From positions 436,679-500,678 of the forward strand of contig JADJMA010000002.1 in the NCBI GenBank assembly GCA_016709845.1: 64,000 bases of DNA, given 5' to 3'. Of the stretch, positions 28,864 to 40,510 are shown in pieces. Position numbers and translations under genes: made by a program. Numbering within the stretch: position 1 is the stretch's first letter; every line of letters begins with the position of its first letter. The notes below the pieces were generated by a model, which was given only the letters and a program-made list of their open reading frames with translations, did no database searches and was not told the DNA's origin. Origin of the DNA: Flammeovirgaceae bacterium. Its GTDB lineage: Bacteria > Bacteroidota > Bacteroidia > Cytophagales > Cyclobacteriaceae.

Positions 28864-31246
28864 TTACCCCGTCAATATCGCCTGAATTCGCTCTAATGTT
28901 TTCTTCTCACCCGTAAGGGATAAGAAAGCTTCGCGTGCCAGATCAGGTAAATATGGTTCACTTACTTCCTGTGGTGAGGTAAGATCTCCTCCGCACATAA
29001 TGTTGGCAATCCATTTTGCAACCTTAGCATCGTGCTCACTAATGAAACGACCCATCTGCATACCCTGCAATCCCGCAAGGAAAAGTGCTTGCCCGGTGCG
29101 ACCCTGTACTTTAATATTTGTTGCCTGAACTGGTTTAGTATACCCGGCTGCCACTAAATCCAGCACAGCCTGTTTTGCATCGGCAATCTGCCGGTCTTTA
29201 TTCATCGACACTCGATCTAACTTTTTCAGGATTCCTAAATCGCGAGCTTCTTCTGCTGACGTTGCAACTTTTGCTGTCGCAATTGTCATAAAAGCATTTT
29301 GCAACGCGTTCAATTCAACATCGCCTTCCTGCATGGCATCGCTTACACGTTTTGTAAATTCTTTGGTACCACCTCCACCAGGAATCAGTCCTACACCCAC
29401 TTCCACTAAACCTATATAAGTTTCAGCTGCCGCTTGCGCGATGTCGGCATGCATAGTCATCTCGCATCCGCCACCCAATGTTCTGCCTTGCGGTGCAACA
29501 ACAACGGGTATAGAAGAATATCGGATACGCATTACCGCATTTTGAAATGCCTTGATCATGAAATCAATCTCATCATAATCCTGCTCGATGGCATACATAA
29601 ACACTAACCCTAAATTTGCGCCCAGTGAAAAATCAGCACCCTGATGTCCTACGACTAAGCCTTTATATTCTGTTTCAGCCAGATCAATTGATTTGTACAA
29701 GCCTTCAATTACGCTGCTGCCTAGTGTATAACTTTTAGAACTCCAGCTGAAGTCAATAACTCCATCTCCAATGTCAGTGATTTTTGAATCAGCATTTTTC
29801 CAAACAACATTTTCACTTTTGCTTTCGAGAATAATAAAGCTTTCTCTTCCGGGGATTGATTTGTAAGTCTTACTCGGAATGTCATAATACTTCTTCTGAC
29901 CTCCTTCTACTTTATAGAAAGACTTATTGCCACTGGCCAACATATCATACACCCATTGATTAGGTTTATAGCCCGTTGATTCCATTAGTGGAATGCTCTT
30001 TTCAACGCCTACCGCATCCCAGGTTTCAAATGGGCCTAACTCCCAACCAAATCCGCCACTTACGGCATCATCGATTCTAAACAATTCATCACTGATTTCA
30101 GGAATGCGGTTGCTTACATATCGGAACAAGTCATAAAATGCATCGCGATAAAAATCGCCCGCCTTATCTTTACCTGACAACAACACTTTAAATCGATCTT
30201 TCAGATTATCAATTGTCTTGGTTGTTTCGAGTGTGGCAAACTTTGCTTTTGCCTTAGGTTTATACTCTAAGGTTTTAAGATCAAGGGTTAAAATCTCTGT
30301 TTCCCCTTTTGCGTTCTTTGTTTTCTTATAAAAACCTTGTCCTGTTTTATCGCCCAACCACTTATTCTGCTCCAGTTTAGTTACTACTTCGGGCAGTTTA
30401 AACATTTCGCGACCCTCGTCATCAACAAGGCCAGCATAAAGATTATTGGAAACTTTTACGAGTGTATCCAATCCAACTACATCCGATGTGCGAAAAGTTG
30501 CAGACTTAGGTCTTCCAATTACTGGTCCGGTTAGTTTATCAATCTCATCCACATTGAGATCAAATTTTTGCATGGAGTCTATTACTTTCAATAAACCAAA
30601 AATTCCAACCCGATTGCCGATGAAAGCAGGTGTGTCTTTGCATAGCACAGTTGTCTTTCCTAAGAAAAGATCGCCATAATGCATTAAGAATTTTGTTACT
30701 GCGGGATCTGTTTTTGCTGTTGGGATTATCTCCTAACAATTTTAGATACGCTGGAGGGTTAAAGAAGTGCGTTCCGGCAAAATGTTTTTGAAAATCTTCG
30801 CTTCTTCCTTCGGCCATCAAATGAATAGGAATACCTGAAGTGTTTGAAGTGATTAATGTGCCAGGCGTTCTATGCTTTTCAACTTCTTCATATACTTTCT
30901 TTTTAATATCAAGATTTTCCACTACCACTTCAATTGTCCAGTCGTAGGTTGCGATCTTAGGCATATCATCGGTAAAGTTTCCGAGCGTAACACGCGATGC
31001 AAATTTCTTGCTGAATAGGGATGCCGGATTTGCTTTTAATGTTGCTTCAAAGGCACTATTTACAATTCGGTTTTTTACGGCCGGGTGATCTAAGGATAAC
31101 CCTTTCTTCTTTTCGTCTTCAGATAATTCTCTTGGAGCAATGTCCAGCAGGAGCACCTCCACACCAATATTGGCAAAATGGCACGCAATGCGTGAACCCA
31201 TAATACCCGAACCTAATACAGCTACTTTTCGAATGGATCTATTCAT
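28864..31246 (-). CDS. fadN: 3-hydroxyacyl-CoA dehydrogenase / enoyl-CoA hydratase, one frameshift
   Basis: About 794 codons. Start ATG at 31246 (MNRSIRKVAVLGSGIMG), preferred over an earlier start because it follows the MarR stop by 4 nt. N-terminal NAD domain with GSGIMGSRIACHFA, then FFNPPAYLKLL and the 3HCDH C-terminal domains. The C-terminal part (from about 480) is a crotonase with GADFSLGANLGLV and GRTLGGGCEM, then VGLIPGGGGTKE. This order (dehydrogenase first, hydratase last) is that of Bacillus FadN. The frame breaks near 30735 after YLKLL. It catalyses hydration and oxidation of trans-2-enoyl-CoA. The operon continues with fadA and fadE. Confidence 0.9.
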
Positions 31247-31250
31247 AATG

Positions 31251-31698
31251 TTATTGTAAAGCCTTTTCGTAAATCTTATTTTTCTCAATCATTCTATTTA
31301 TCTCCTGCAGTACTTCAAAAAAACATTGAGTTTCTTGTCTGGAATTTCTTCGCGTACGACTTCATTAAACCGTAGAACTGTTTCTTTCGACTTCTCTTTA
31401 TTTTGCATCCCTCTTTCGTTAAGAAAATTCGTACACAGCGTTTGTCTAATTTATCCGTTTGCCTATAAATCAATCCTTTTTCTTCCATAGAACTCAACAA
31501 GCGTGTCACGCTCCGGGGTTCCAGCCCCATCATCGGCCCTATTTTAGTTGCCGGGGTTCCTTCTTTTGCATGAATGTTTAATAAGGCAAAGCCAATGGAC
31601 ATGGTACCTTTGTACTTCAATGCCTGCTGATTATACATGCGAGAAATCCCGTGCCATGCGGCTTTAATGTTATAGTCTATTGTTTCTTCTCTTTTCAT
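31251..31698 (-). CDS. MarR-family regulator of the fad operon, frameshifted at the end
   Basis: The intact first 115 residues show the winged-helix MarR domain: AKEGTPATKIGPMMGLEPRSVTRLLSSMEEKGLIYR and DKRCVRIFLTKEG. After that the frame slips at least twice (near 31395 and 31330). Mended, the end is PDKKLNVFFEVLQEINRM and IEKNKIYEKALQ, stopping 4 nt before the fadN ATG, so about 149 residues. This is a standard MarR length. Position and spacing say it is the first gene of marR-fadN-fadA-fadE and likely represses the operon until an acyl-CoA binds; the ligand is inference. Confidence 0.85.
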
Positions 31699-32002
31699 AA
31701 CAAGTTTCGAAAGGTATAAAAATATTCTGCATGCATACTAATTTTTTCGTTTTTTTAGCCTGAATCAATTATTTTAGGGGCTTACTCTGATAATTAAAAA
31801 AGTGACCATTTGTAATTACCTTTTCTTCATCATAGATGATTATAGAGTATTTTAAAATTATAATTGCTTGATTATCTGATTTTTAAGTGTTCTGTAGTCA
31901 TCAATTCCATGATAAAATCATATCTCCTATTGGTCAACTGTCATGTGGCGGTAAAGGCAGTCTGTTTAATCTTGTACCATCAACAGCAGAAAATCCAGAA
32001 AC
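31699..32002. other. Divergent intergenic region, marR / YceI
   Basis: 304 nt between divergent genes. It is AT-rich and holds no frame that looks coded. About 30-38 nt before the marR start (31728-31735) is the palindrome TGCATGCA inside CTGCATGCATACT, a fair candidate for the MarR operator. Promoters for both directions should be here, but I cannot place -33/-7 boxes with confidence. Confidence 0.4.
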
Positions 32003-32593
32003 ATGGAACCAGTCATAAAAAATATAATAAAAAGATCGGGAGCAATTTTCCTGGGTCTTATTATGGTCAGTCTACTCGGTCAGGCTCAAAACTATCGCCT
32101 ATCGGGCAAGCCCGTAATTAGCATTGCTGGCACATCCACACTTCACGATTGGGAGATGACTTCCGATCAAGCCAATCTTCAGGCAACTTTTGAATTAGAC
32201 GCTAACGGAACCCCAGCTAAACTTTCATCTCTAACGGTCAACATCCCGGCCGAAAGTTTAAAAAGTGGTAAAGGCGCGATGGACAAAAATGCTTACACTG
32301 CTTTAAAGACCGACAAAAATAAACAACTCACCTATCAACTTACCTCTGGGGTTATCAAAGGAAAAACAATCTCCAATACCGGTAACCTAACCATAGCCGG
32401 AACAACAAAACCAACTCCTATTGACGCTACTTTCGAAGTACTCGGAGATGGCTCGCTGAAATTCAAAGGCTCTAAAAAAATCGTGATGAGTGAGTATAAT
32501 GTAGAGCCTCCTTCGTTCATGTTTGGTTCGGTTAAAACCGGAGATGAAATCACGCTCACATTCGAAATTATTATGGCACCAATTAAACTTTAA
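32003..32593 (+). CDS. Secreted YceI-family lipid-binding protein
   Basis: 196 residues with a signal peptide (SGAIFLGLIMVSLLGQAQ). The mature domain has the YceI lipocalin-like pattern: VISIAGTSTLHDWEMTSD, LTVNIPAESLKSGK, MDKNAYTALKTDK, LTIAGTTKPTPID and VMSEYNVEPPSFMFG. YceI proteins bind isoprenoid or similar lipids in the periplasm. It is followed 6 nt later by a porin-like gene; a second, more distant YceI-like gene lies after the porin. Likely one operon up to the terminator at 34013. Confidence 0.9.
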   Translation: MEPVIKNIIKRSGAIFLGLIMVSLLGQAQNYRLSGKPVISIAGTSTLHDWEMTSDQANLQATFELDANGTPAKLSSLTVNIPAESLKSGKGAMDKNAYTALKTDKNKQLTYQLTSGVIKGKTISNTGNLTIAGTTKPTPIDATFEVLGDGSLKFKGSKKIVMSEYNVEPPSFMFGSVKTGDEITLTFEIIMAPIKL

Positions 32594-32599
32594 ATAAAA

Positions 32600-33998
32600 A
32601 TGAATCTAAATGTTACACGTATGAAAACAAAAATTACTTCTCTTAAAAGTCTGGTGATTACACTTGGGCTTTTATTTACCGGAGTGTTGGCCTTTGGTCA
32701 GCGATCAGATATGCAATACTTCCGGTATTATGATCAGCGCGGTATTAATGTGTTTGAAACATCTAAGGATGACACCATTGCTTATGATGGTTTGAAACTC
32801 AGAATCGGTGCTGGCTTTACGCAAGGGTATCAAAGTTTAAACCACAGCAACGGATTGACAACCAGCTCTACCCCCCCTGCTAATTTATATGAAATGGCGG
32901 GCGGATTTTCGCTTGCGCAAGCAAACTTAAACATTGATGTGCAATTGTATGATGGCGTTAGTTTAAACTTAGTGTCATACATGTCCTCTCACCACCACAA
33001 TGAGTTTTGGGTAAAAGGAGGCTATCTACAGATTGACAAGGTTAAGTTCCTAAACAGCGAATTCATGGATAATCTTTGGAAAAACCTTACCCTGAAGGTT
33101 GGCCACATGGAAGTTAACTATGGTGATGCTCACTTCCGCAGAAGCGATGGTGGAAATACTTTATGGAATCCCTGGATTGAAAATAACATCATGGATGAAT
33201 TCACCACTGAAATTGGTGCTGAATTATATTTTAAGAAAGACGGAATTCTTGGAATGGTAGGTTTCACGGATGGCGAGATTCAAGGAAACGTTTCTGACCC
33301 TTCTACACCAGACGGTGCGAAACGCAAGCCTTCTCTTTACTTTAAAGCAGGATATGACAAACAGTTAAGTGATATGCTTCGGGTACGTTTAACAGGATCA
33401 GCCATGACTACCAAGTCTTCTGCAAGCAATACTCTATTTGGTGGCGATCGCACCGGATCTAATTATCAATATGTAATGGAAAATGCGCCTGTTTCGTTAT
33501 CTAGTAATGCGTTCTCTGGCCGTTTCAACCCCGGTTACCGCGATAACGTTACTGCTTTCATGGTGAACCCATTCGTTGAAATTCGGTGGCCTTGAAGTGT
33601 TCGGAACCTGGGAATATGCCTTCGGAAAAAATTCGCTTGAAAATGGCGAAGGTTCTGCCTGGGGATCTAAAGATTTTACCAATCGTCAAACACATCAAAC
33701 TGCAGGTGAAGCTTTATATCGTTTTGGAAAAAATGAAAAATTCTATGTGGGAGCTCGTTACATAAAAGTTACCTCCAATTTGACTGAGGGTCAGGGTGTC
33801 GCCAGTCCTGGGACATTATATGATGTGACCATCGACCGCACTTCGATTGCCGGTGGTTGGTTCGTAACCCGTAACATATTACTTAAAGCAGAGTATGTTA
33901 CTCAGAAATACGATGGTTATCTTCCTACAGGAGCTAATAACAGATTTTACCAAGGTAAATTTGATGGTATAGTTATTCAGGGAGCTATCTCCTTCTAA
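32600..33998 (+). CDS. Porin-like outer membrane beta-barrel protein, one frameshift
   Basis: About 465 codons with a signal peptide (SLVITLGLLFTGVLAFGQ). A second ATG seven codons in (32621) is an equally good start. The mature part has alternating strands and an aromatic end (FDGIVIQGAISF), as for outer-membrane barrels. Motifs such as KVGHMEVNYGDAHFRRSDGG and WNPWIENNIMDEF are like phosphate-selective/DcaP-type porin homologues in Bacteroidota. The frame breaks near 33582 between NPFVEI and KFGGLEVFGTWEYAFG. A strong terminator follows. The solute is not known; the YceI neighbours hint at a lipid or hydrophobic compound, as inference only. Confidence 0.78.
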
Positions 33999-34012
33999 GA
34001 ATAAATTGCCTG

Positions 34013-34050
34013 ATTTTAAAAAGTTCCGATCTAACGGTCGGAACTTTTTC
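34013..34050 (+). terminator. Rho-independent terminator after the porin-like gene
   Basis: Hairpin AAAAAGTTCCGA - 8-nt loop - TCGGAACTTTTT, followed by CTGTTTT. The stem is 12 bp with the lower part A/T. It begins about 20 nt after the porin stop and separates that unit from the next YceI-like gene. Confidence 0.85.
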
Positions 34051-34082
34051 TGTTTTATAACATTGAGTAATTTAGCATCTCC

Positions 34083-34688
34083 ATGAAAGCAGCCCTTGGC
34101 ATTCTTACTCTTTTATTGGCCAGTGCTTTTGTTGGAGAAACAAAAACAGCGGTTCTCATCCATCGGTTTATTGTACAACCAGCCAGTACGGTGGTAATCT
34201 CCGGCAAAACAAATGTTAATTCTTTTCAGTGCTCATCTTTGTATTCAGGTAAGGATACACTCGTATTACGCGAAGGTGGAGCAGGTGTTAAACCTATTTT
34301 CGAAAAAGGGATAGTAAATCTTGATGCTGCTGCCTTTGATTGCGGCATGCAAATGATGACCAGTGATTTTAATAAGACAATAAAAGCAAAAGAATATCCG
34401 GCTATTTCCATAAACTTCATCTCCTTTGAAAGAGTGCCCGTTTACACCAAAGCCGAAGATCGATTTAAAGGCAAACTCAAAATTTCATTGGCCGGTGTTA
34501 CAAAAGCCTTTGATGTGGATTGTACCATAGAAGTTAAGAACAGCGGATTCATTCATTTAAAAGGCGGTCGCCATTTCGTCTTTGCAGATTTTAATTTGGA
34601 AGCGCCTACGCGAATGATGGGCATGGTGCGGGTTAATGAAAATCTCGATGTTAATTTTCATCTTGTACTAAAACTTGAGGGTGAATAA
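34083..34688 (+). CDS. YceI-like secreted protein (divergent)
   Basis: 201 residues with a weak signal peptide (ALGILTLLLASAFVGE). The domain keeps a YceI-like outline: VVISGKTNVNSFQC, then DFNKTIKAKEYPAISINFISF, KISLAGVTKAFDVDCTIEV and FADFNLEAPTRMMGMVRVNENL. The last motif equals YNVEPPSFMFG in the upstream YceI. Unlike that protein it contains three cysteines (SFQC, DCGM, DCTI). It lies after a terminator and 13 nt before the site-2 protease gene. Likely a periplasmic ligand-binding protein. Confidence 0.75.
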   Translation: MKAALGILTLLLASAFVGETKTAVLIHRFIVQPASTVVISGKTNVNSFQCSSLYSGKDTLVLREGGAGVKPIFEKGIVNLDAAAFDCGMQMMTSDFNKTIKAKEYPAISINFISFERVPVYTKAEDRFKGKLKISLAGVTKAFDVDCTIEVKNSGFIHLKGGRHFVFADFNLEAPTRMMGMVRVNENLDVNFHLVLKLEGE

Positions 34689-34701
34689 GTAGGGGCAAAC
34701 C

Positions 34702-35772
34702 ATGAACTATAAATTATACATTGGTAAAATTTCGGGCATCAAAATTTTTATTCATTGGACATTTGTTCTGTTAATTGCCTGGGTTGTTTACAATGATATA
34801 AAAGCAGGTTTGGAAACTGCAGACATTCTTTGGTCTGTTGCTTTCATCTTTTCAATTTTCGGGTGTGTAACCCTGCATGAGTTAGGTCATTCTCTTACTG
34901 CACAACGGTACCATATTAAAACAAGAGACATAACACTATTACCCATTGGTGGCGTGGCCAGTTTAGAATCCATTCCAGAAAAACCAAAGGAAGAATTATT
35001 TGTGGCCTTGGCGGGTCCACTCGTTAATATTGTTATCGCGTTGATTCTTCTTCCTTTCGTTACTTGGTCTGAAGCGCTGGAGGGATTAGGTCAGGTAGGT
35101 GGTTCCAATTTTCTACTCTCGCTGATTAGTGTCAACATTACGTTAGCGATGTTTAACATGATTCCGGCATTCCCCATGGATGGCGGTCGAGTGTTGCGCG
35201 CCTTGCTATCCTATAAATTAGATCGGGTAAAAGCCACCCGAATTGCCGCGAGCATTGGTCAGGTATTAGCGCTGGGCTTTATAGTCCTGGGTTTTTATGG
35301 AAATCCCTTTTTAGCATTCATTGGCGTCTTCATCTTTTTAGGAGCCCAGGCGGAAGCTAGGCAGGTAAAGTCGAGAGCTTTGATCAGTGGCGTAAGACTG
35401 CGCGATGTAATGATGCGTGATATTCCTCTGCTCGATTCCAAGCTAACAATTCGAGATGCGGCCCAACAATTACTGGCAGGTCAAAATAAAACTTTCGTTG
35501 TTATGAATGAGGGAAGGCCTGTTGGAACATTAAGCCACCCCGAAATTATAAAAGCCTTGGGCGAACAAGGAGAGAATGCTTCCTTAGCCAGTGCTATGGA
35601 TAAAGATCTTCTCTATCTGGATGCCGAACTTTCGCTCGAATCTGCGTTGAAAGAATTACAACGCAGCAAAAAGCATTTGGCGCTAGTCTCATTTCAAAAC
35701 ACTTTGCTCGGTGCAGTAGATATCCAAAATGTAACCGAGTTTCTTTTGATTCGAAGTGCTAAACAAAAATAA
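34702..35772 (+). CDS. Site-2 protease family (M50) metalloprotease with CBS domains
   Basis: 356 residues. The zinc site His59-Glu60-x-x-His63 (HELGH) lies in a membrane helix, and the third ligand Asp160 is in NMIPAFPMDGGR. Four to six membrane segments cover residues about 15-225. The C-terminal part (about 230-350) contains a pair of CBS domains (LRDVMMRDIPLL and KTFVVMNEGRPVGTL), which suggests control by adenine nucleotides. It should cut a membrane-bound substrate such as an anti-sigma factor; no substrate is in the window. It converges on hypE with 8 nt between. Frame intact. Confidence 0.92.
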   Translation: MNYKLYIGKISGIKIFIHWTFVLLIAWVVYNDIKAGLETADILWSVAFIFSIFGCVTLHELGHSLTAQRYHIKTRDITLLPIGGVASLESIPEKPKEELFVALAGPLVNIVIALILLPFVTWSEALEGLGQVGGSNFLLSLISVNITLAMFNMIPAFPMDGGRVLRALLSYKLDRVKATRIAASIGQVLALGFIVLGFYGNPFLAFIGVFIFLGAQAEARQVKSRALISGVRLRDVMMRDIPLLDSKLTIRDAAQQLLAGQNKTFVVMNEGRPVGTLSHPEIIKALGEQGENASLASAMDKDLLYLDAELSLESALKELQRSKKHLALVSFQNTLLGAVDIQNVTEFLLIRSAKQK

Positions 35773-35780
35773 TCTCGCCA

Positions 35781-36836
35781 TTAACAAATTCTAGGAAGTT
35801 GCTCCCCGGCAAGATAATTAACCACGCGTCTGCCACCAATTCTGCTCGTCATTACTACTTGCCCCGCATGATCGGTGGTAACTTCGCCAATAATGGCGGC
35901 ATCAATTCCTTTATCATCCTGCTGCATTAATTCTAAAACAGAATCCGCTATAGCAGTATCTACAATTGCTATAAACAATCCTTCGTTTGCCACATAAAGC
36001 GGGTCAAGACCTAACATCTCACACGCTCCGTCACTTGTTCCTCTACAGGAATATCATTCTGGATAAGGTCTTATTCCCAATTTTGCAAATCCGGCCAATT
36101 CATTCATCACCGTGGCAACTCCTCCGCGAGTTGGGTCTCGCAAAAAATGAATTTGGTCACCGTGCTCATCAAGAATCTTTTTTACAAGATGATTTAGATT
36201 AGTAGTGTCGCTCTCAATGGTTGTTTCAAATTCCAGTCCATTCCGTTGAGACATGATAGCAATACCGTGTGTGGCAACCTTTCCGCTTACAATTATTTTG
36301 TCTCCCGGTTTTATCCGACTGTAATGAATGTTTGCCTTAGAGTGTATAAGTCCTATTCCCGTGGTGTTAATAAAAATCTGATCGCCTTTTCCGCGCTCTA
36401 CAACTTTGGTATCACCTGTAACAATTTTAACTCCTGCCTTTTCGCTAGCTGTTTTAATTCCAAGAAGAATTTCCCAAAAATCTTCCATCCGTAATCCTTC
36501 TTCAATAATAAAGCTGAGGGAAAGAAATTTTGGAATAGCTCCGCACATGGCCAAATCATTGACTGTACCGTTTACCGCCAGCTCACCAATATTTCCGCCT
36601 CGAAAAAAAATGGGTGAGATCACAAAACTGTCGGTAGAGAAGGCATGTTTCCCGTTGAGCTCGAGATAGGCGCCATCATGTTGTTGATCGAGGTGTTCAT
36701 TTTTCAATAAATCAAAAACGCCCGACTCTAACAATCGATGGGTGAGTAGTCCACCACTACCATGGCCCATGGTGATCACATCAAAATCAAGTTTGGGTAA
36801 GGGACAATTGAGTTTTACAGAGAGCTTCTTATTCAC
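35781..36836 (-). CDS. hypE: Hydrogenase maturation protein HypE, one frameshift
   Basis: About 350 codons. The start is a GTG overlapping the TGA of hypD (GTGA). ATP-binding AIRS-like domain: ITMGHGSGGLLTHRLL near the N-terminus, then GAIPKFLSLSFIIEEG and KIVTGDTKVVERGKGD. The protein ends in PRIC, the strictly kept C-terminal Cys that HypF carbamoylates and that HypE dehydrates to thiocyanate. The frame breaks near 36020-36060 between GIRPYPE and MLGLDPLYVANEG. This makes the CN ligands of the NiFe active site. Last gene of the hyp operon. Confidence 0.93.
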
Positions 36837-37929
36837 GACTTCACCAGGTTATTGTTTGCATAATGATAATACGCAGCACAGGAACCCTCGCTGCTTACCA
36901 TAGGTGCGCCCATAGGATGCTCGGGATTACATTGAGTTCCAAAATTTGGACATTGAATTGGTTTCTTTAACCCTTTCATAATGGCGCCCGATATACATTC
37001 AGCGTTTTCAGGCACGGGTTCAAGATTCAAATTAAATTTTTTACGAGCGTTAAAGCGGGCATACTCATTTTTTACTTCATAGCCACTTTCGGGTATCTCA
37101 CCTATCCCTCGCCAGGTACGATCCGAAATCTCAAAGACTTCGTAAATCGTTTTTTGCGCCAATCTATTTCCCTCCCGTTGAACAACCGTGTGTATTGATT
37201 CTCCAATTTAGTCTCTCCGCGTTCCAATTGAATTACCGTCATTAAAATTCCCTGCAGTAAATCAACTGGTTCAAATCCTGTTACTACAATGGGCACTTTG
37301 TACTTTTCAACAATCGGTTCATACTCCTCCATACCCATGATCGTACACACATGACCTGCCGCAAGAAAGGCATTGATACAAGTTTCCGGATCGCCAAGAA
37401 TTGCCTCCATAGCTGGAGGAACCAAAACATGAGAAGCAAGAATACTAAAATTACCGACTCCCAATTTGTGGGCGTGAACTACGGACAACGCGTTGGCAGG
37501 CGCGGTGGTCTCAAATCCAACAGCAAAAAAAACAACCTCTTTGGTTGGGTTGTCTTGCGCAAGTTTAACGGCCTCTAAAGGAGAATAGACAATCCGAACA
37601 TCAGCTCCGGTAGCTTTTACTTCCAACAAACTCTTCTTTGAACCCGGTACACGTAACATATCCCCAAAGGAACATAAAATCACATTTTTGTTTTCCGCCA
37701 AATAAATTGCTTCATCAATAATGCCTAAAGGGGTAACACATACCGGACAGCCTGGACCGTGTACCATGGTTATCTCGCTCGGCAACATTTCTAAAATTCC
37801 GTTTTTCACCAAGCTGTGGGTTTGTCCACCACAAATTTCCATAATGGTCCATGGCTTCGTTGTAATGGACTTAATTTCATGGATAAGACTTTCTACAGCG
37901 GCTGCATCGCGAAACTCGGAAAGGGACAT
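36833..37929 (-). CDS. hypD: Hydrogenase maturation protein HypD, one frameshift
   Basis: About 365 codons. Visible: MEICGGQTHSLVKNG (Cys for Fe-CN binding), VHGPGCPVCVTP, ILASHVLVPPAM and, in the C-terminal part, the cluster cysteines in ENAECISGAIMKG, QCPNFGTQCNPEHPMGAPMVSSEGSC. The frame breaks near 37160 between GREIDWRK and LAQKTIYEVFEI. HypD with HypC is the scaffold on which the Fe(CN)2CO unit is built. It starts 11 nt after hypC and overlaps hypE by 4 nt. Confidence 0.93.
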
Positions 37930-37940
37930 TCATACTGTTC

Positions 37941-38204
37941 TCAAGTTATTGAATTGTCTGAATCTAAGTCATTGAGCTCACCTATTTGTTTTATGTATTC
38001 AAATGTTTTATGTGCTTCCTCTTCGTCTACAAGACTTATGGCTACCCCTACATGCACCAAAACATAATCTCCCACTTTAGCTTCGGGTACCATAGACAGG
38101 TTTACATCTTTCATGATTCCTCCAAATGAAACCCTACCAAACCGAAAGGTTTCGTCTAATTGACCAGTGATGGCCGTAAGCTTTCCAGGAATGGCGAGGC
38201 ACAT
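37941..38204 (-). CDS. hypC: Hydrogenase assembly chaperone HypC
   Basis: 87 residues beginning MCLAIPGKL, with the essential Cys2 that carries the Fe ligand unit. Conserved VGDYVLVHVGVAISLVDEEEA follows. Length and motif leave little doubt. HypC shuttles the Fe(CN)2CO unit from the HypD complex to the large subunit. It sits between hypF (4 nt upstream) and hypD on one transcript. Frame intact. Confidence 0.95.
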   Translation of the reverse strand: MCLAIPGKLTAITGQLDETFRFGRVSFGGIMKDVNLSMVPEAKVGDYVLVHVGVAISLVDEEEAHKTFEYIKQIGELNDLDSDNSIT

Positions 38205-38208
38205 AATC

Positions 38209-40510
38209 TTAATTTAAATTCATTATTAACAATTCTGCTTGCTTCTCTTTCTTGCGATCAAACTCAACAAATGCCAATTGACCAACGGCAATATTTTCAT
38301 CGTTGGGCGAGAGTTCGTGTTGGCAAAATATTTTATAGGGGCTATTCATTTTTTCATGAATAATGTCTACAAGCAAAGCGTTTTGAAAAACACCGCCACT
38401 CAGCGCCACCTGTTGTACCTTGTATTTTTTCGCTACTTCTAAAATCACATCAGCCAGGTAAACATGAAACTTAAAGGCAATTTCACTTTTACTAATACCA
38501 TTATGAATATCCGATACAATCTGTTTTATTACTTCCTTTTGGTCAATGGTATTTTCGCACCAAGTAACTTTATAGTGTTCTTTACAATGACCAGTCGAGG
38601 CCAGTGTTTCCAACAACATGCTTGCTTCTCCTTCAAATGAATTATGATTACATAAATTTAATAAAGCCGCCACGCCATCAAATAATCTACCCACGCTCGA
38701 AGTATGGTGCGTAGCATTACTTTGAATCAGTTTAGAATAAAACAGCCACTCCTTTTCGCTAAAATGATCTTTAAGGTTCGTGGTTTCCAGAAAATCCTTG
38801 CAAAGAAATAATGCCGCTAGTCTGGGTTGGTGAGCCATCAAATCTCCTTGCCATGAGGGAAAATACTTGAAGTGCGTTAACCGTTCAAGATGTTGTTCAT
38901 CATATAAGAAAAACTCGCCACCCCAACTTTGGTTGTCCTCGCCATAGCCAGTACCATCCCAAACAACACATAGCGTGGGTAACGCGGTTTGCAATTTTTT
39001 GTTTTCAGTAAGTACTGCGTAAGCATGAGCTTTATGATGTTGTACCTGCTCCACGGGTATATTCCATTGTTGTGCTAACTGCCTGCCCAACACCGATGAA
39101 AAATAATTTGGGTGGGCATCTACAACAATTCGTTCGGGTTGAGCGCGGAGCATGTTGAGCAAATGATCAAGCGTTGTACGAAAGCTTTCCTGGCTTTCAT
39201 AACTTTCAAGATTGCCCAAATACTGACTGGTGTAAGCGCGGCCATTAACTTGCAAGGCAAATGAACTCTTCATGTCAGCGCCCATTGCCAACACACATTC
39301 GGAGGATAAGAAAAACTCTTATTTATAAAATTTGGAGCATAACCCCGGGATCTGCGTATAACGATTCGCTGATTTGCCTGTGTGAATCGAACAACACTAT
39401 CGTCCTGGGCTACTTGAATTTCCCGTTCATTGGTAAGAAACACATCCGCAATGTCTTTTAAATGGTTAAAGGTATTTTCGTCTTTAAACAAAATGGGAGA
39501 ACCGCTCGCATTACCACTAGTTGCAATCAGGGGCTTACCCATAGCTTTAAGCAACAATTCGAAAAGAGTTGTGTACGGAAGCATCGCTCCAATCCGATCG
39601 AGGCCGGGGGCTATTTCGTTAAGACAAATTCCTGATTTGGGGTTTCTTTTTGCTTTCGTTAAAACAATCGGGCTTTGAATGCTTTTTAGTGCGTCTGTCT
39701 CTGCTTCACTTAATTCCGCATCGTGTTTAAGCATTTCTAAATTCGGATACATAACCGCAAATGGCTTGGCAAGCCGATGCTTGCGCTCGCGAAGTTCTGT
39801 GATCGCTGATTCATTCGTGGCATCGACCATTAACAAGTATCCGCCTATTCCTTTCACTGCAGCAATCTTTCCGCTTCTAATTTTCTCACTAACTCATTAA
39901 GAGCTTCATTCCATGTGGACGCTAATTCTATTCCCTGATTATCTAATAATCTAACCGGAATAGTACAAGCCGGGCAAGAGTTGGTTTGAGAAAAGTGCCT
40001 GCGGTCATAAGGGTTATTGTATTCCTGCTGGCAGCTTTCACACATTTTGAATTCATCCATTGTAGTAAGCGGACGATCATAAGGCAACGCTTGCATGATT
40101 GAATATCGCGGGCCACAATGGGTACAGGTTGTAAAGGGATAGTTATAACGGCTGTTTTGCGAATTGGAAATCTCAGCGCGACAATGATCACACAAACCTA
40201 AATCGGGGGTTATTAAAAGCGTTGGCGATCCAGTAGAATCACTTTCTACAATTTGAAAGTCCTCTGCGTTTCTCTCCGCTATATCTTCTGAATAAAAATG
40301 GGTAATGTTTGATTCGACCGGAGCATCATCGGTGAGTAAATATTTAAACATTTCAATCTGTTCCGGAGAACCGCCCGCTTCAATCTGTACACCCGCCACG
40401 CCATTGCACACCCAACCCTTAATGTTTAACCAGTTTGCCAACTTGTAAACAAACGGACGAAAGCCAACACCTTGCACCATTCCCTCAATATGGATATGAA
40501 CCCACTTCAT
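38209..40510 (-). CDS. hypF: Carbamoyltransferase HypF, two frameshifts
   Basis: About 767 codons, normal size. The start is ATG at 40510, which overlaps the hypB stop (ATGA). Domains in order are acylphosphatase (HIEGMVQGVGFRPFVYKLA), two zinc-finger units (CDHC ... CTHCGPRYS, CESC ... CPAC), YrdC-like (AERIAAVKGIGGYLLMVDATN, SPIVLT, TSGNASGSPI) and a C-terminal kinase-like carbamoyltransferase domain (VQHHKAHAYAVL, VVWDGTGYGEDNQSWGGEF, SGGVFQNALL). Frame breaks are near 39860 and 39290, with good joins on both. It uses carbamoyl phosphate and ATP to load HypE. Confidence 0.92.
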
